Origin: Gammaproteobacteria bacterium
GTDB taxonomy: Bacteria; Pseudomonadota; Gammaproteobacteria; Steroidobacterales; Steroidobacteraceae
Reading direction: 5' to 3'
DNA length: 64,000 bases
Assembly (NCBI GenBank): GCA_020029535.1
Contig: JAIBJM010000005.1
Span: 1 to 64,000 of the forward strand
A program made the translations under genes and the position numbers. This document shows, piece by piece, positions 18,900-28,540 of the stretch (its first letter is position 1; each line of letters starts with the position of its first letter). The notes under the pieces are model-generated. The model made no database searches and was not told the DNA's origin. It saw only the letters and a program-made list of their open reading frames with translations.

Positions 18900-19301
18900 T
18901 CAGCGGCCAAGACCTTGTTCCGATTGAGCCTGCGCTGCTGCAGCGCGCAGCGCGTCCTCGATGGTCAGCAGGCGGGTCAGCCGGTCCACCGGCACCCCCA
19001 GCACCCCAGACCATTGCTGCGGCGACTCGGCTGCCAGTTGCGCCAGGGTCAGGCCCGGCAGCCGGCCTGCCAGCCAGTTGCAGGTGGCCAGCGTGTAAGG
19101 ACAGCCATAAGCGCGAAAGCGCGCCTCGCTGATGCGACCTTCCACCACCCGCAACTGGAAGCGCACATGGGTGCCCTCCGCCACGCTGCCGGCCTCGCCG
19201 CGCAGCTGCAGGCCAGGGGCCGGCGGCAGGTCACCGGCGCAGGTCAGCGTGCCGAATGCCTTGCGCACCTCTGGCGGCAAGGAATCATCAGGGCCGTTCA
19301 T
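18900..19301 (-). CDS. Divergent IscU/NifU-like scaffold protein
   Basis: The 133-aa protein keeps the NifU-N fold pattern (VRFQLRVVEGRISEARFRAY followed by GCP). It retains only one of the three scaffold cysteines. The first, normally in a (A)CGD loop, is replaced by VAEGTHV, and the third, before the C-terminal helix, is absent (LTRLLTIEDALRAAA). It has an extra Cys in ATCNW. It is coupled to iscS (four-base overlap) and precedes iscA. It therefore belongs to the cluster-assembly operon, but cannot bind a [2Fe-2S] cluster in the canonical way; a modified scaffold or accessory role is inferred. Confidence 0.78.
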   Translation of the reverse strand: MNGPDDSLPPEVRKAFGTLTCAGDLPPAPGLQLRGEAGSVAEGTHVRFQLRVVEGRISEARFRAYGCPYTLATCNWLAGRLPGLTLAQLAAESPQQWSGVLGVPVDRLTRLLTIEDALRAAAAQAQSEQGLGR

Positions 19302-20452
19302 GGCGCCACCGCATGCAGGCGCAATACTTCGCGACGTACGGCGGATATCGCAATGTCGATCTCGGCCGCGGTGGTGAAACGCCCCAGGCTGAAGCGCAGC
19401 GAGGATTGCGCGGTCGGCGTATCGCAACCCAGGGCGCGCAGCACATACGACGCCTCATCGCTGTCGGAATTACAGGCAGCACTGCTGGATAGCGCCAGTT
19501 CGATCAATCCCGCCAACAGGCTCTCCCCTTCGACGCCGGGGAAAGACACGTTCAGGATGCCCGGCACGCAACGCGAGGCGTGACCATTGCGTCGCACGCG
19601 CGGCAGATCGGCGATACCGGTCCACAGCCGGTCACGCAGCGCTGCGATACGTGCGGCCTCGGCGGCGGACTCGGCCGCGGCCAGCTCACAGGCCGCGCCG
19701 AAGCCTGCGATCTGATGCACCGGCAAGGTGCCCGAACGCAGCCCGCGCTGCTGCCCGCCGCCGAACAGCAGCGGCTGCAGGCCGGCGCGCCGCCGGCGTT
19801 TCACATACAGCGCGCCAATGCCCTTCGGACCGTAGATCTTGTGCGCGGTGAAGGACAGCAGATCGACCGGCAGCTGGCGCAGGTCCAGCGGCAGCTTGCC
19901 GACGCTCTGTGCCGCATCCACATGCAGCGGGATGTCGCGTGCCAGGCATTCGGCGCCAAGGGTCGCGATGTCCTGCAGCACACCGATCTCGTTGTTGGCA
20001 TGCATGATGGACACCAGCACCGTGTCCGCGCGCAGTGCCGCAGCCACCGCGGCCGGATCGATCAGTCCATCGCGGTCCGGATCGACGTAGCTGATCTGGA
20101 AACCTTCGCGTTGCAACTGCCGGCAGGGATCGAGCACGGCCTTGTGCTCGATGCGCGAGGTGACGATGTGCCGCCCCCGTTCGCGCGCGCCGCGGGCGAC
20201 GCCGAGGATGGCCAGGTTGTTCGATTCGGTGGCGCCCGAGGTCCACACCAGGTCGGCCGGCTCCGTACCAATCAGCGCCGCCACCGCCTCACCGGCCTGT
20301 TCGATGCGCGCCCGCGCGGCGCGGCCGAAACCATGCAGCGAAGCCGGGTTGCCGAATACGCCCTCGCTGGTCAGGCATTCGGCGATGCGTGCGGCAACGC
20401 GAACATCCACCGGCGTGGTCGCGGCGTAGTCGAGATAGATGGGCGCCGGCAT
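19298..20452 (-). CDS. iscS: Cysteine desulfurase
   Basis: The 384-aa PLP enzyme removes sulfur from cysteine for Fe-S assembly. It starts MPAPIYLDYAATTPVD. Other motifs are SGATESNN, the PLP lysine in SFTAHKIYGPKGIGALYV and the persulfide loop ALSSSAACNSDSDEASYVLR, whose Cys (in AAC) aligns with IscS Cys328. The stop of trmJ (20452) overlaps its start base, and the IscU-like gene overlaps its end. Unlike E. coli, no iscR separates trmJ from iscS. Confidence 0.95.
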   Translation of the reverse strand: MPAPIYLDYAATTPVDVRVAARIAECLTSEGVFGNPASLHGFGRAARARIEQAGEAVAALIGTEPADLVWTSGATESNNLAILGVARGARERGRHIVTSRIEHKAVLDPCRQLQREGFQISYVDPDRDGLIDPAAVAAALRADTVLVSIMHANNEIGVLQDIATLGAECLARDIPLHVDAAQSVGKLPLDLRQLPVDLLSFTAHKIYGPKGIGALYVKRRRRAGLQPLLFGGGQQRGLRSGTLPVHQIAGFGAACELAAAESAAEAARIAALRDRLWTGIADLPRVRRNGHASRCVPGILNVSFPGVEGESLLAGLIELALSSSAACNSDSDEASYVLRALGCDTPTAQSSLRFSLGRFTTAAEIDIAISAVRREVLRLHAVAP

Positions 20453-21195
20453 CAGCTGTGCTGCTCGCCGGCACGCCGGCGGCGCTGCTGCACGGCGCTC
20501 AGGATGCCGCGCAGGATATTCACTTCGTTGATATCGAGTTCGGCACGCTGCAGGAAGGCGCGGATGCGCGTGATCAGGTTGACGCCGCTCTGCGTGCGGT
20601 CGCGGAAGTCAATATCGTTGAGCACCACCTGCAGATGCTCATACAGCAGATCCATCTGCTGCGCCGATGCCAGCGGCTGGGTGCGCAGCAGCGGCGGCGG
20701 CGTCACCTCGCGCGAGGCACGCAGCAGTTCGTAGGACACCACCTGCACCGCCATCGCCAGATTCAGCGAGGCGTATTCATCGCTGGTGGGAATGCGCAGC
20801 AGGCCGTGCGCATTGCGCAGGTCGTCGTTGGTGAGGCCGGTACGCTCGGCACCGAACAGCAGCGCCACCGGCGCGCTGGCCGCCTCGGCCACCGCCCGCT
20901 GCGCCGCTTCGCGCACGTCGAACACACGATGGTAGTGATCGCGGCCGCGCGAGGTGGTGGCCAGCACCAACCCGCAGCCCTCGAGCGCAGCGCCGACGCT
21001 GTCGCAGACCACCGCGGCAGCCAGCACATCGTCGGCGCCCGAGGCCCGGGCGGTGGCCTCGGCATGCGGAAACTCGCGTGGCCGCACCAGATGCAGATGG
21101 CGCAGCCCCATGTTCTTCATGGCGCGCGCCACCGCCCCGATATTGCCGGGGTGCGAGCTGTCCACCAGCACGATGCGGATCGGGAACGGGGTCAT
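20452..21195 (-). CDS. trmJ: tRNA (Cm32/Um32) 2'-O-methyltransferase
   Basis: The 247-aa SPOUT-family enzyme shows the knotted-fold motifs IRIVLVDSSHPGNIGAVARA (N-terminus), ALLFGAERTGLTNDDL and YASLNLAMAVQVVSYEL. A C-terminal helical extension follows. It methylates the 2'-OH at position 32 in the anticodon loop. It is the first gene of the leftward array and is divergent from suhB with only 19 bases between starts. A TAGAAT ends six bases before the ATG, with TCAACA 17 bases upstream inside suhB, so a leaderless start is likely. Confidence 0.95.
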   Translation of the reverse strand: MTPFPIRIVLVDSSHPGNIGAVARAMKNMGLRHLHLVRPREFPHAEATARASGADDVLAAAVVCDSVGAALEGCGLVLATTSRGRDHYHRVFDVREAAQRAVAEAASAPVALLFGAERTGLTNDDLRNAHGLLRIPTSDEYASLNLAMAVQVVSYELLRASREVTPPPLLRTQPLASAQQMDLLYEHLQVVLNDIDFRDRTQSGVNLITRIRAFLQRAELDINEVNILRGILSAVQQRRRRAGEQHS

Positions 21196-21200
21196 TCTGC

Positions 21201-21230
21201 TATTCTAGTTCGTCATGCACCCACTGTTGA
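21201..21230 (-). promoter_or_regulatory. Predicted trmJ-isc promoter within trmJ/suhB gap
   Basis: On the minus strand TCAACA (21230-21225), a 17-base spacer and TAGAAT (21207-21202) precede trmJ by six bases. The same short gap gives TATTCT (21201-21206) eight bases before suhB on the plus strand, so the two -10 boxes overlap face to face. Divergent transcription would be mutually exclusive. Prediction only. Confidence 0.4.
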
Positions 21231-22051
21231 ACATCGGAATACGCGCCGCGCGGCGTGCCGGCGAAGTCATCGCCCGCAGCATCCCGCGCCTGGAAAGCCT
21301 GCAGGTCACGACCAAGGGCCGCAACGACTATGTCAGCGAAGTCGATCATGCCGCCGAGCGCGACATCATCGATACCATCCGTCGCCACTATCCCGACCAC
21401 GCCATCCTCGCCGAGGAAAGCGGTTCAAGCGGTGAGCATGAGACCCGCTGGATCATCGATCCGCTGGATGGCACCACCAATTTCCTGCATGGCTTCCCGG
21501 TGTTTGCCGTGTCGATCGCCTGCGAACACCGTGGCAAGACTGAAATCGCCGTGGTCTACGATGTGATGCGGCAGGAACTGTTCACGGCGACCCGTGGTGC
21601 GGGCGCCCATCTGGAAAATTATCGCATGCGCGTCAGCAAGCAACGGCTGCTGGAGGGCGCGCTGATTGCCACCGGCTTCCCCTACCGAGCCAACATCCAG
21701 CATGCCGAAGCCTACCTGCAGATGTTGCGCGTCATCATGGCCGAGGCCGCCGGCATCCGCCGTCCCGGCGCGGCGGCACTGGACCTCGCTTACGTGGCCG
21801 CCGGCCGCGTCGACGGTTTCTGGGAATTCGGCCTGCAGGCCTGGGACACCGCCGCGGGCGCGCTACTGATCCAGGAAGCCGGCGGCCGCATCGGCACGCT
21901 GGACGGTGGCGACTACGTGCATGGCGGTCACCTGGTGGCCGGCAATCCGAAGGTCTACGCCGCATTGCTGGAAGCTATTGCGCCACATCTGGCGGCGATG
22001 AATGCGCCGTCGGCTGAGGACGCAGCCAAGCCTTCTCAGCCGCCGGGATAA
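21215..22051 (+). CDS. suhB: Inositol-1-monophosphatase SuhB
   Basis: The 278-aa lithium-type phosphatase has the metal sites EESG (about residues 68-71) and IIDPLDGTTNFLHGFPVFAV (DPLDGT), and the C-terminal WDTAAGALLIQEAGG. In E. coli, SuhB also acts in rRNA antitermination; the divergent trmJ-suhB pairing is the same there. The length is close to the family norm, with a Pro/Ala-rich tail. The stop lies in a small stem (CCGGG/CCCGG, 22043-22059) without a T-tract. Confidence 0.95.
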   Translation: MHPLLNIGIRAARRAGEVIARSIPRLESLQVTTKGRNDYVSEVDHAAERDIIDTIRRHYPDHAILAEESGSSGEHETRWIIDPLDGTTNFLHGFPVFAVSIACEHRGKTEIAVVYDVMRQELFTATRGAGAHLENYRMRVSKQRLLEGALIATGFPYRANIQHAEAYLQMLRVIMAEAAGIRRPGAAALDLAYVAAGRVDGFWEFGLQAWDTAAGALLIQEAGGRIGTLDGGDYVHGGHLVAGNPKVYAALLEAIAPHLAAMNAPSAEDAAKPSQPPG

Positions 22052-22113
22052 GAGCCCGGAGCCGGAGCAGCGAGCGGGCCGCAGGCTCGCGCGCGGCGCT
22101 GAGACTCTGTGCC

Positions 22114-22161
22114 CGGGACTGCCCGAACAATTTGTATATACGAAATGAATCTGCAGTCCCG
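22114..22161. repeat. Inverted repeat with AT-rich core between suhB and livF
   Basis: Nine-base arms CGGGACTGC (22114-22122) and GCAGTCCCG (22153-22161) enclose 30 bases with ACAATTTGTATATACGAAAT. The core matches half of the palindrome at 9096-9119. It lies between convergent genes, where no promoter is expected. The rest of 22052-22335 contains no supported gene. Confidence 0.4.
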
Positions 22162-22335
22162 CAACAGATCTTCGCCTGCACCCTCGTCAATCGAATCTGA
22201 GCAGGACCAGCAGCCCGTAAAGCAAGTACTCACACACCCGCACCACAGCCACTCGAAGCCTTGCCGATCGTCAAGATATTTGCCCGAAAGCGCGTGGTCT
22301 TAAGCACAAGTATCGGCCTCTTGGCCCCCACAATC

Positions 22336-23036
<701 letters not shown>

Positions 23037-23043
<7 letters not shown>

Positions 23044-23807
23044 GCGCGCCCCAGATAGGCCTCGATGACCTTCGGATCGTTGCGCACCTGGGCCGGCGTG
23101 CCGTCGGCAATCTGCACGCCGTAGTCCAGCACCACGATGCGCTCGCAGATACCCATCACCACTGCCATGTCATGCTCGACCAGCAGCACGGCGATCCCGA
23201 AGCGGTCCTTGACGAAGCGGATCAGCCGCGTGAGCTCGGTCTTCTCGGTGGGATTCATGCCGGCCGCCGGTTCGTCCAGCAACAGCAGCTTCGGGCGCGT
23301 GGCCAGCGCGCGCACGATCTCCAGTCGCCGCTGGCTGCCGTATGGCAGGCAGGTAGCCGGTTCGTCGCGCACCTTCGCCAGATCGAAGATTTCCAGCAGT
23401 TCCAGCGTCTGCGCCTCGATCTGCTGCTCCTCTTCGCGGAACTTCCGCAGTCGCGTCAACGAATGCAGCGCGGCGTGCTTCAGGTGCAGATGCGTGGCGA
23501 CGCGCACATTGTCGAATACGCTGAGGCTGGGAAACAGCCGGATGTTCTGGAAGGTGCGGGCAATGCCGCGCGCCGTGATCTGGAAGGGCCTGAGCCCGTC
23601 TATGGGCTGACCGGCAAAGCGGATGGCGCCCGAGGTGGGCTTGTAGACGCCGGTGATCAGATTGAACACCGTGGTCTTACCGGCGCCATTGGGGCCGATC
23701 AGCGCCACCAGTTCGCGCTCGCCGATGTGATTACTCAGGTCGGACACTGCCGTCAGACCGCCAAAGCGGATCGTGCAACCGTCCAGTTCCAGCAGCGGCG
23801 CGGTCAT
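23037..23807 (-). CDS. livG: Branched-chain amino-acid ABC transporter ATPase LivG
   Basis: The 256-aa ATPase shows Walker A (LIGPNGAGKTTVFNLITGVY), the LivG-specific inserted region (IARTFQNIRLFPSLSVFDNV), the modified signature LPYGSQRRLEIVRALATRPK, Walker B (LLLLDEPAAGMNP) and VLLVEHDMAVVMGICERI. The longer insertion between Walker A and signature distinguishes it from LivF. Its stop overlaps the start of livF, and livM ends three bases upstream of its start, so the operon is fully coupled. Confidence 0.95.
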
Positions 23808-23810
23808 GGG

Positions 23811-24737
23811 TCAGCCGCGGCCCCAGCGGAACAGCCCCTGCGGACGCAGGATCATCAGCACGATGATCAGCAGCGAGTAGACGATCATGCGGTAGTCGCC
23901 GAACTGGCGCAGCGATTCGGTCAGCAGCGTCAGCAGCAGCGCCGCGGCGATCACACCGGCGGTATTGCCCATGCCGCCGAGAATCACGAACACCACGATC
24001 TCGATCGACTTGTCGAAGCCGAAACCCTGCGGCGCGATGTACTGCTTGAGATGCGCATACACGCCGCCGGCGAGACCGGCGAAGAATGCGCCCACCACGA
24101 AGGCGGCGATCTTGTAGCGGGTCGCGTTGATGCCCATGGCCTCGGCGGCGATTTCATTGTCGGCCACCGCGATGAAGCCGCGGCCATAGGTGGAATGCAC
24201 CAGCGCCCATACGCAGTACACAGCCACCGCGGCCAGACCGCAGGCCCAGAACAGCGTGGTGTAGCCCGGAATGCCGATCATGCCGCGCGAACCGCCGACG
24301 CTGTCGATGTTTTGCAGGATCACGCGAATGATCTCGCCGAAACCCAGCGTCACGATGGCCAGGTAGTCGCCGCGCAGACGGAGCGACGGCGCACCCACCA
24401 CCAGTCCCGCCAATGCGGCCAGCAGGCCACCCGCAGCCAGCGCCAGCAGGAACAGCAGCCAGGCCTGCCCTGCCAGCAATGGCAGCAGCGTCGCGCCAAA
24501 GCTGGTGGTCAGCAGCGCGGCCGCGTAGGCGCCAATGGCCATGAAACCGGCATGTCCCAACGAGAACTGGCCGGTGTAGCCATTGATCAGGTTCAGGCTC
24601 ACCGCCAGCGTGACATTGATGGCGCAGGTCAGCGCAATGTCGAGGAAGTACGGGTTGTAGGCCGGCGAAAAATACGACACCGCCGCACTGACCAGCAGCG
24701 CCGCCAGCAGCAGCCATTGCGCGCGCGGCAGCTTCAC
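23811..24737 (-). CDS. livM: Branched-chain amino-acid ABC permease LivM
   Basis: The 308-aa polytopic permease has about eight to ten spans and the conserved LivM segments NLINGYTGQFSLGHAGFMAI, LRLRGDYLAIVTLGFGEIIR and GVYAHLKQYIAPQGFGFDKS, ending LFRWGRG. With LivH it forms the channel of a HAAT-family importer. The N-terminus is shorter than in E. coli LivM and lacks the extra cytoplasmic region. It overlaps livH by four bases. Confidence 0.93.
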   Translation of the reverse strand: MKLPRAQWLLLAALLVSAAVSYFSPAYNPYFLDIALTCAINVTLAVSLNLINGYTGQFSLGHAGFMAIGAYAAALLTTSFGATLLPLLAGQAWLLFLLALAAGGLLAALAGLVVGAPSLRLRGDYLAIVTLGFGEIIRVILQNIDSVGGSRGMIGIPGYTTLFWACGLAAVAVYCVWALVHSTYGRGFIAVADNEIAAEAMGINATRYKIAAFVVGAFFAGLAGGVYAHLKQYIAPQGFGFDKSIEIVVFVILGGMGNTAGVIAAALLLTLLTESLRQFGDYRMIVYSLLIIVLMILRPQGLFRWGRG

Positions 24738-25624
24738 ACCTTCTCCGTCTGCAGCCGGCCGAGCAGGCCATTGGGCCTGAACAGCAGGATCAGGATCAGC
24801 ACCGCGAAGGCCACGGCATCGCGATAGGTGGAACCACCCAGCGCCACCACCAGCGTCTCGACCAGGCCCAGCACCACGCCGCCCAGCGCAGCCCCCGGAA
24901 TGTTGCCGATGCCGCCGAGCACGGCTGCCACAAAGGCCTTCAGACCCGGCAGCGTACCCATCAGCGGATCAATCGATGGATAACTGCTGGCGTAGAGAAT
25001 GCCGCCGGCCGCCGCCAGCGCTGACCCCAGCGCGAAGGTAAAGGAAATCACCCGGTCATTGTTGATGCCCACCAGCGAGGCAGCCACCGGATTGAAGGAC
25101 AGCGCGCGCATGGCGGTGCCGATGCGCGTCTTCATCACCACATGGCGCAGCCCCAGCAGCAGCACCGCCGTGACCGCGAACAAGATCAGCTGCGCGCTGG
25201 ACAGCACCACGCCACCGAGGTGGAAGTAATGCAGCGGAAACAGCACCGGAAACGAGCGCGGGTTGGGACCGAAGATGCGCTGCCCGAGATTCTGCAGCAG
25301 CAGCGACACGCCGATGGCGGTGATCAGCGCCGTCAGCGTGGAGCGACCGCGCAGCGGCCGGTAAGCCAGCTTCTCGATCAGCACACCGAGCAACGCGCAG
25401 ATCAGCATGGCGCCAGCCAGCACCAGCAAGCCACCGACTACCGAGCCTGTGGGTATCAACCGGGCCAGGAAATAGCCGGCGAAAGCGCCGGCCATGAAGA
25501 CTTCGCTGTGCGCGAAGTTGATGAAGCGCAGCACGCCGTAAACCATGGTGTAGCCCAGCGCGATCAGCGCATACACCGCGCCGAGGGCCAGACCGTTGAC
25601 CAGTTGCTGCAGGAACTCCGTCAC
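24734..25624 (-). CDS. livH: Branched-chain amino-acid ABC permease LivH
   Basis: The 296-aa permease begins MTEFLQQLVNGLALGAVYAL, followed by IALGYTMVYGVLRFINFAHS, both diagnostic of LivH. Further segments are ALSFNPVAASLVGINNDRVI and LPGLKAFVAAVLGGIGNIPG near residue 235. It has about eight spans and full family length. It starts 37 bases after the substrate-binding protein gene and overlaps livM by four bases. Confidence 0.95.
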   Translation of the reverse strand: MTEFLQQLVNGLALGAVYALIALGYTMVYGVLRFINFAHSEVFMAGAFAGYFLARLIPTGSVVGGLLVLAGAMLICALLGVLIEKLAYRPLRGRSTLTALITAIGVSLLLQNLGQRIFGPNPRSFPVLFPLHYFHLGGVVLSSAQLILFAVTAVLLLGLRHVVMKTRIGTAMRALSFNPVAASLVGINNDRVISFTFALGSALAAAGGILYASSYPSIDPLMGTLPGLKAFVAAVLGGIGNIPGAALGGVVLGLVETLVVALGGSTYRDAVAFAVLILILLFRPNGLLGRLQTEKV

Positions 25625-25661
25625 GGCGACGGCACGCTGTTATCGCGCCGCGCTCGTATGC

Positions 25662-26819
25662 TCACGGATTGACGGTCTCCAGGTACTTGAACTGGCCGTC
25701 ACGCACGGTGATGACCACCGCCGGCTTGGTGGCATTGCGCGCGGCATCCAGCGTGGTCTTGCCGGTGACGCCCTGATAGCCGGACGTGGCAGCAATGGCG
25801 TCGCGCAGCTTGGCTCCTTCAGTGGTGCCGGCGCGGCGGATCGCGTCGGCCAGCACCATGGCCGAGTCGTAACCCAGCGCTGCCATCGCATCCGGCGTCT
25901 CGCCGTTGTATTTGGCGCGGAAGGCGGCGACGAACTGCTGCACCTTGGGATCGCTGTTCTCGGCCGAGAAGTGCGTTGAGTAATAGGTGCCTTCCAGCGC
26001 GCTGCCGGCAATCTGCAGCAGTTCCGGCGCTTCCCAGCCATCGCCGCCGAACAGCGGCACGGTGATGCCGAGCTGGCGCGCCTGCGCGACGATCAGTCCC
26101 GCGTCGGTGTAGTAGCCGGGCACGAAGATCACGTCGGGCCTGGTGGCCTTGATGGCCGTCAGTTGCGCCTTGAAGTCCTTGTCGCCCCCGGTGTACTTCT
26201 GCTCCGAGACAATCTGTCCGCCGCTGGCGGCAAAGGGCTCGCGGAAGTACTGCGCCAGACCCATGCTGTAGGGCGCCGATACGTCAGAGAAGACCGCTGC
26301 CTTGCCGGCCTTCAATGATTTGCGCGCGAACTCGGCCAGCAGCTTGCCCTGGAAAGGATCGGTGAAGCAGACCCGGAAGATGTAGTCGCCGGTTTCAGTG
26401 ACCTTGGGATTGGTCGACGAGGGCGAAATCATCGGTATGCCGTTGGACTGTGCAATCGGCGCAGCCTCCAGCGAACGGCCGGAGGCCACTTCGCCCAGCA
26501 GTGCCACCACCTTGTCGCGGGTGATCAACTTCTTGGCAATGGTGGCCGATTCGCCCGGCGTGCTGCGGTTGTCCTCGTAGATGAACTCGATCTGCTTGCC
26601 GAGCAGCCCGCCGGCAGCGTTGATCTCGTCGATGGCCAGCTGGGTGCCCTTGTGCGAGGACTGGCCGAAGGCCGCTTCCTTGCCGGTCAGTGAAGCGAAC
26701 TCACCGATGCGGATGGTGCTGCCGGCAGCGCCGATGTTATCGCCGCCACTGCAGGCGGCCAGCGCCAGCCAGACGCCAGCAACTGCGGCGCACAGGATTC
26801 GGGACGACTTGATTGACAT
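25662..26819 (-). CDS. livK: ABC transporter substrate-binding lipoprotein (LivK/HAAT type)
   Basis: The 385-aa product has a lipoprotein signal (residues about 1-23, lipobox LAACSGG) and a Peripla_BP_6 domain (IRIGEFASLTGKEAAFGQSS, IPMISPSSTNPKVTETGDYI, VIFVPGYYTDAGLIVAQARQ). Lipid anchoring of the receptor is common in HAAT systems of this group. It is the first gene of the liv operon. A TATACT (26852-26847 on the minus strand) 27 bases upstream of the ATG is a possible -10. The substrate could be leucine/isoleucine/valine or another amide; it cannot be fixed here. Confidence 0.92.
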   Translation of the reverse strand: MSIKSSRILCAAVAGVWLALAACSGGDNIGAAGSTIRIGEFASLTGKEAAFGQSSHKGTQLAIDEINAAGGLLGKQIEFIYEDNRSTPGESATIAKKLITRDKVVALLGEVASGRSLEAAPIAQSNGIPMISPSSTNPKVTETGDYIFRVCFTDPFQGKLLAEFARKSLKAGKAAVFSDVSAPYSMGLAQYFREPFAASGGQIVSEQKYTGGDKDFKAQLTAIKATRPDVIFVPGYYTDAGLIVAQARQLGITVPLFGGDGWEAPELLQIAGSALEGTYYSTHFSAENSDPKVQQFVAAFRAKYNGETPDAMAALGYDSAMVLADAIRRAGTTEGAKLRDAIAATSGYQGVTGKTTLDAARNATKPAVVITVRDGQFKYLETVNP

Positions 26820-26876
26820 GGGTGAACCCGGGCAGCGGTGTTCGGCGGAGTATAAACGGCCGCCGGGTGGATTCCG

Positions 26877-27596
26877 CTACTTGCGTGCGTCGAGCAGCGC
26901 CCGCAACCGGATGTTCACCATTTCAACGCATACCGAGAAAGCCATTGCGAAGTACAGATAGCCCTTCGGAATATGGAAATCCAGGCCCTCGCCGACCAGC
27001 GCCATGCCGACCAGGATCAGGAAGGCCAGCGCCAGCATCTTGACCGTGGGATGACGATCGACGAAGTCCGAAATCGGGCCGGACAGCCACATCATCACCA
27101 GCACCGCCACGATGACGGCAGCCACCATCACCTCGATCTGATTGGCCATGCCCACCGCGGTGAACACCGAATCCAGCGAGAACACGATATCGATGACGGC
27201 GATCTGCACCACGATCAACGTGAAGCTCGACAGCACGCGGGTCTTGTGTTCGCTGGCGGCGCCCTCCAGCGAATGATGGATCTCCAGCACGCTCTTGACC
27301 AGCAGGAACAGACCGCCGCCGGCCAGCACGATGTCGCGTCCCGAAATGTCCTGGCCCGCCACCGTAAACAGGGGCTCGATCAGTCGCGTCAACCACACGA
27401 TTGAAAACAGCAGCGCAATGCGGGTCAGCATGGCCAGCGCCAGACCGATCACCCGCGCCCGCGGCTGCTGCTCCCTGGGGAGCCGCCCGACCAGGATGGA
27501 AATGAAGATGATGTTGTCGATGCCGAGGACAATTTCCAGAGCCGACAGCGTCAGAAAGGCCAGCCAGATAGCTGGATCGGTCAGCAGTTCAATCAT
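26877..27596 (-). CDS. TerC-family integral membrane protein
   Basis: The 239-aa protein has about seven spans and the TerC signature (LEIVLGIDNIIFISILVGRL at about residues 20-39, with the acidic IDNIIF motif, and a second IDIVFSLDSVFTAVGMANQ half). Relatives export manganese or other metals, or protect exoenzyme metallation. No tellurite genes are nearby. The start base abuts the secF stop (27596), so it is part of the queA-secF transcript. Assignment to family is secure; the substrate is unknown. Confidence 0.9.
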   Translation of the reverse strand: MIELLTDPAIWLAFLTLSALEIVLGIDNIIFISILVGRLPREQQPRARVIGLALAMLTRIALLFSIVWLTRLIEPLFTVAGQDISGRDIVLAGGGLFLLVKSVLEIHHSLEGAASEHKTRVLSSFTLIVVQIAVIDIVFSLDSVFTAVGMANQIEVMVAAVIVAVLVMMWLSGPISDFVDRHPTVKMLALAFLILVGMALVGEGLDFHIPKGYLYFAMAFSVCVEMVNIRLRALLDARK

Positions 27597-28531
27597 CAGG
27601 GCAGGTCATCCACCGGCTTCTTGACTGCCGTCGGCAGCAAATGTTCCGCCTTCAGCCCGCAATCGAGCGCCAGGGCGCTCGATATGTAGATCGACGAGTA
27701 GGTGCCGGCCAGGATGCCGATGATCAGTGCCTCGGAAAAGCCTTTCAGCGCCGGCCCGCCCAGCACATACAGCGCCACCACCACGATCAGCGTCACCACC
27801 TTGGTCATGATGGTGCGCGACAGCGTCTGGTTGACGGACTGGTCGAGGGCCAGCTTGGGATCCAGCCGGCGATTGGACTCGAAGCGCTCGCGGATGCGGT
27901 CGAACACCACCACGGTATCGTTCAGCGAATAGCCGATGACCGCCAGCATGGCCGCCACCACGGGCAGATCGAAGGGAGTGCCGGTCACCGAAAACACGCC
28001 CAGCACCAGGATGGGATCGTGCAGCACCGCAACGATGGCGCCGAAGGACAACCGCCAGGTGTGAAAGCGCAGCGCTATGTAGACGAATATCAGCAGCAGC
28101 GTGCAGCTCAGCGCCAGAATGGCGCTCTGTCGCAACTCATCGCCCACCTGCGGACCGATGACTTCGAAATTGACCGACTGGGCCTGCGGATCGACCTGCC
28201 TGAGCACGCCATCCACGCGGGCGCGGATCACCGGACCATCCTGGCTGGCTTCGGGCGGCAGACGGATGGCGATGTTGCGCGAGCTGCCGAAGTTCTGCAC
28301 CTGCGGTTCGCGGAAACCGGCCTGTTCCAGCCCGCGACGCACGGCATCGGTATCGGCGGTATTCGGGAACACTGCTTCAATGGTCACGCCACCGGTGAAA
28401 TCGGTGGCCAGGTTCAGACCCTTGGTGAAGAAGGAGACGAACGAGACCACCACCATCAGCGCCGACAGGCCGTACCACACCTTGCGCGTGGACATGAACG
28501 GAAAGCTGGTGCGCTTGTGAAAGAACTCCAT
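27596..28531 (-). CDS. secF: Protein-export membrane protein SecF
   Basis: The 311-aa protein has six predicted spans: an N-terminal span (WYGLSALMVVVSFVSFFTKG), a periplasmic P1 domain with ATDFTGGVTIEAVF, and a C-terminal set including GYSLNDTVVVFDRIRERFES, the diagnostic SecF motif. With SecD it uses the proton gradient to complete export through SecYEG. It follows the secD remnant after 9 bases and overlaps the TerC gene by one. The coding sequence is intact, unlike its partner. Confidence 0.96.
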   Translation of the reverse strand: MEFFHKRTSFPFMSTRKVWYGLSALMVVVSFVSFFTKGLNLATDFTGGVTIEAVFPNTADTDAVRRGLEQAGFREPQVQNFGSSRNIAIRLPPEASQDGPVIRARVDGVLRQVDPQAQSVNFEVIGPQVGDELRQSAILALSCTLLLIFVYIALRFHTWRLSFGAIVAVLHDPILVLGVFSVTGTPFDLPVVAAMLAVIGYSLNDTVVVFDRIRERFESNRRLDPKLALDQSVNQTLSRTIMTKVVTLIVVVALYVLGGPALKGFSEALIIGILAGTYSSIYISSALALDCGLKAEHLLPTAVKKPVDDLP

Positions 28532-28540
28532 GTTTCACTC

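Noticed and set aside
22114-22161. Possible dif or dif-like XerCD site
   Set aside because: The AT core has a six-base TATATA centre as dif does, but the flanking arms do not match the conserved XerC and XerD half-sites. A palindromic repeat is the safer description.
23172-24827. 551-codon rightward open frame opposite livG/livM
   Set aside because: It is rich in His/Gln/Arg without domain pattern and lies entirely antisense to two well-supported ABC transporter genes. It is a by-product of GC-rich codon use.
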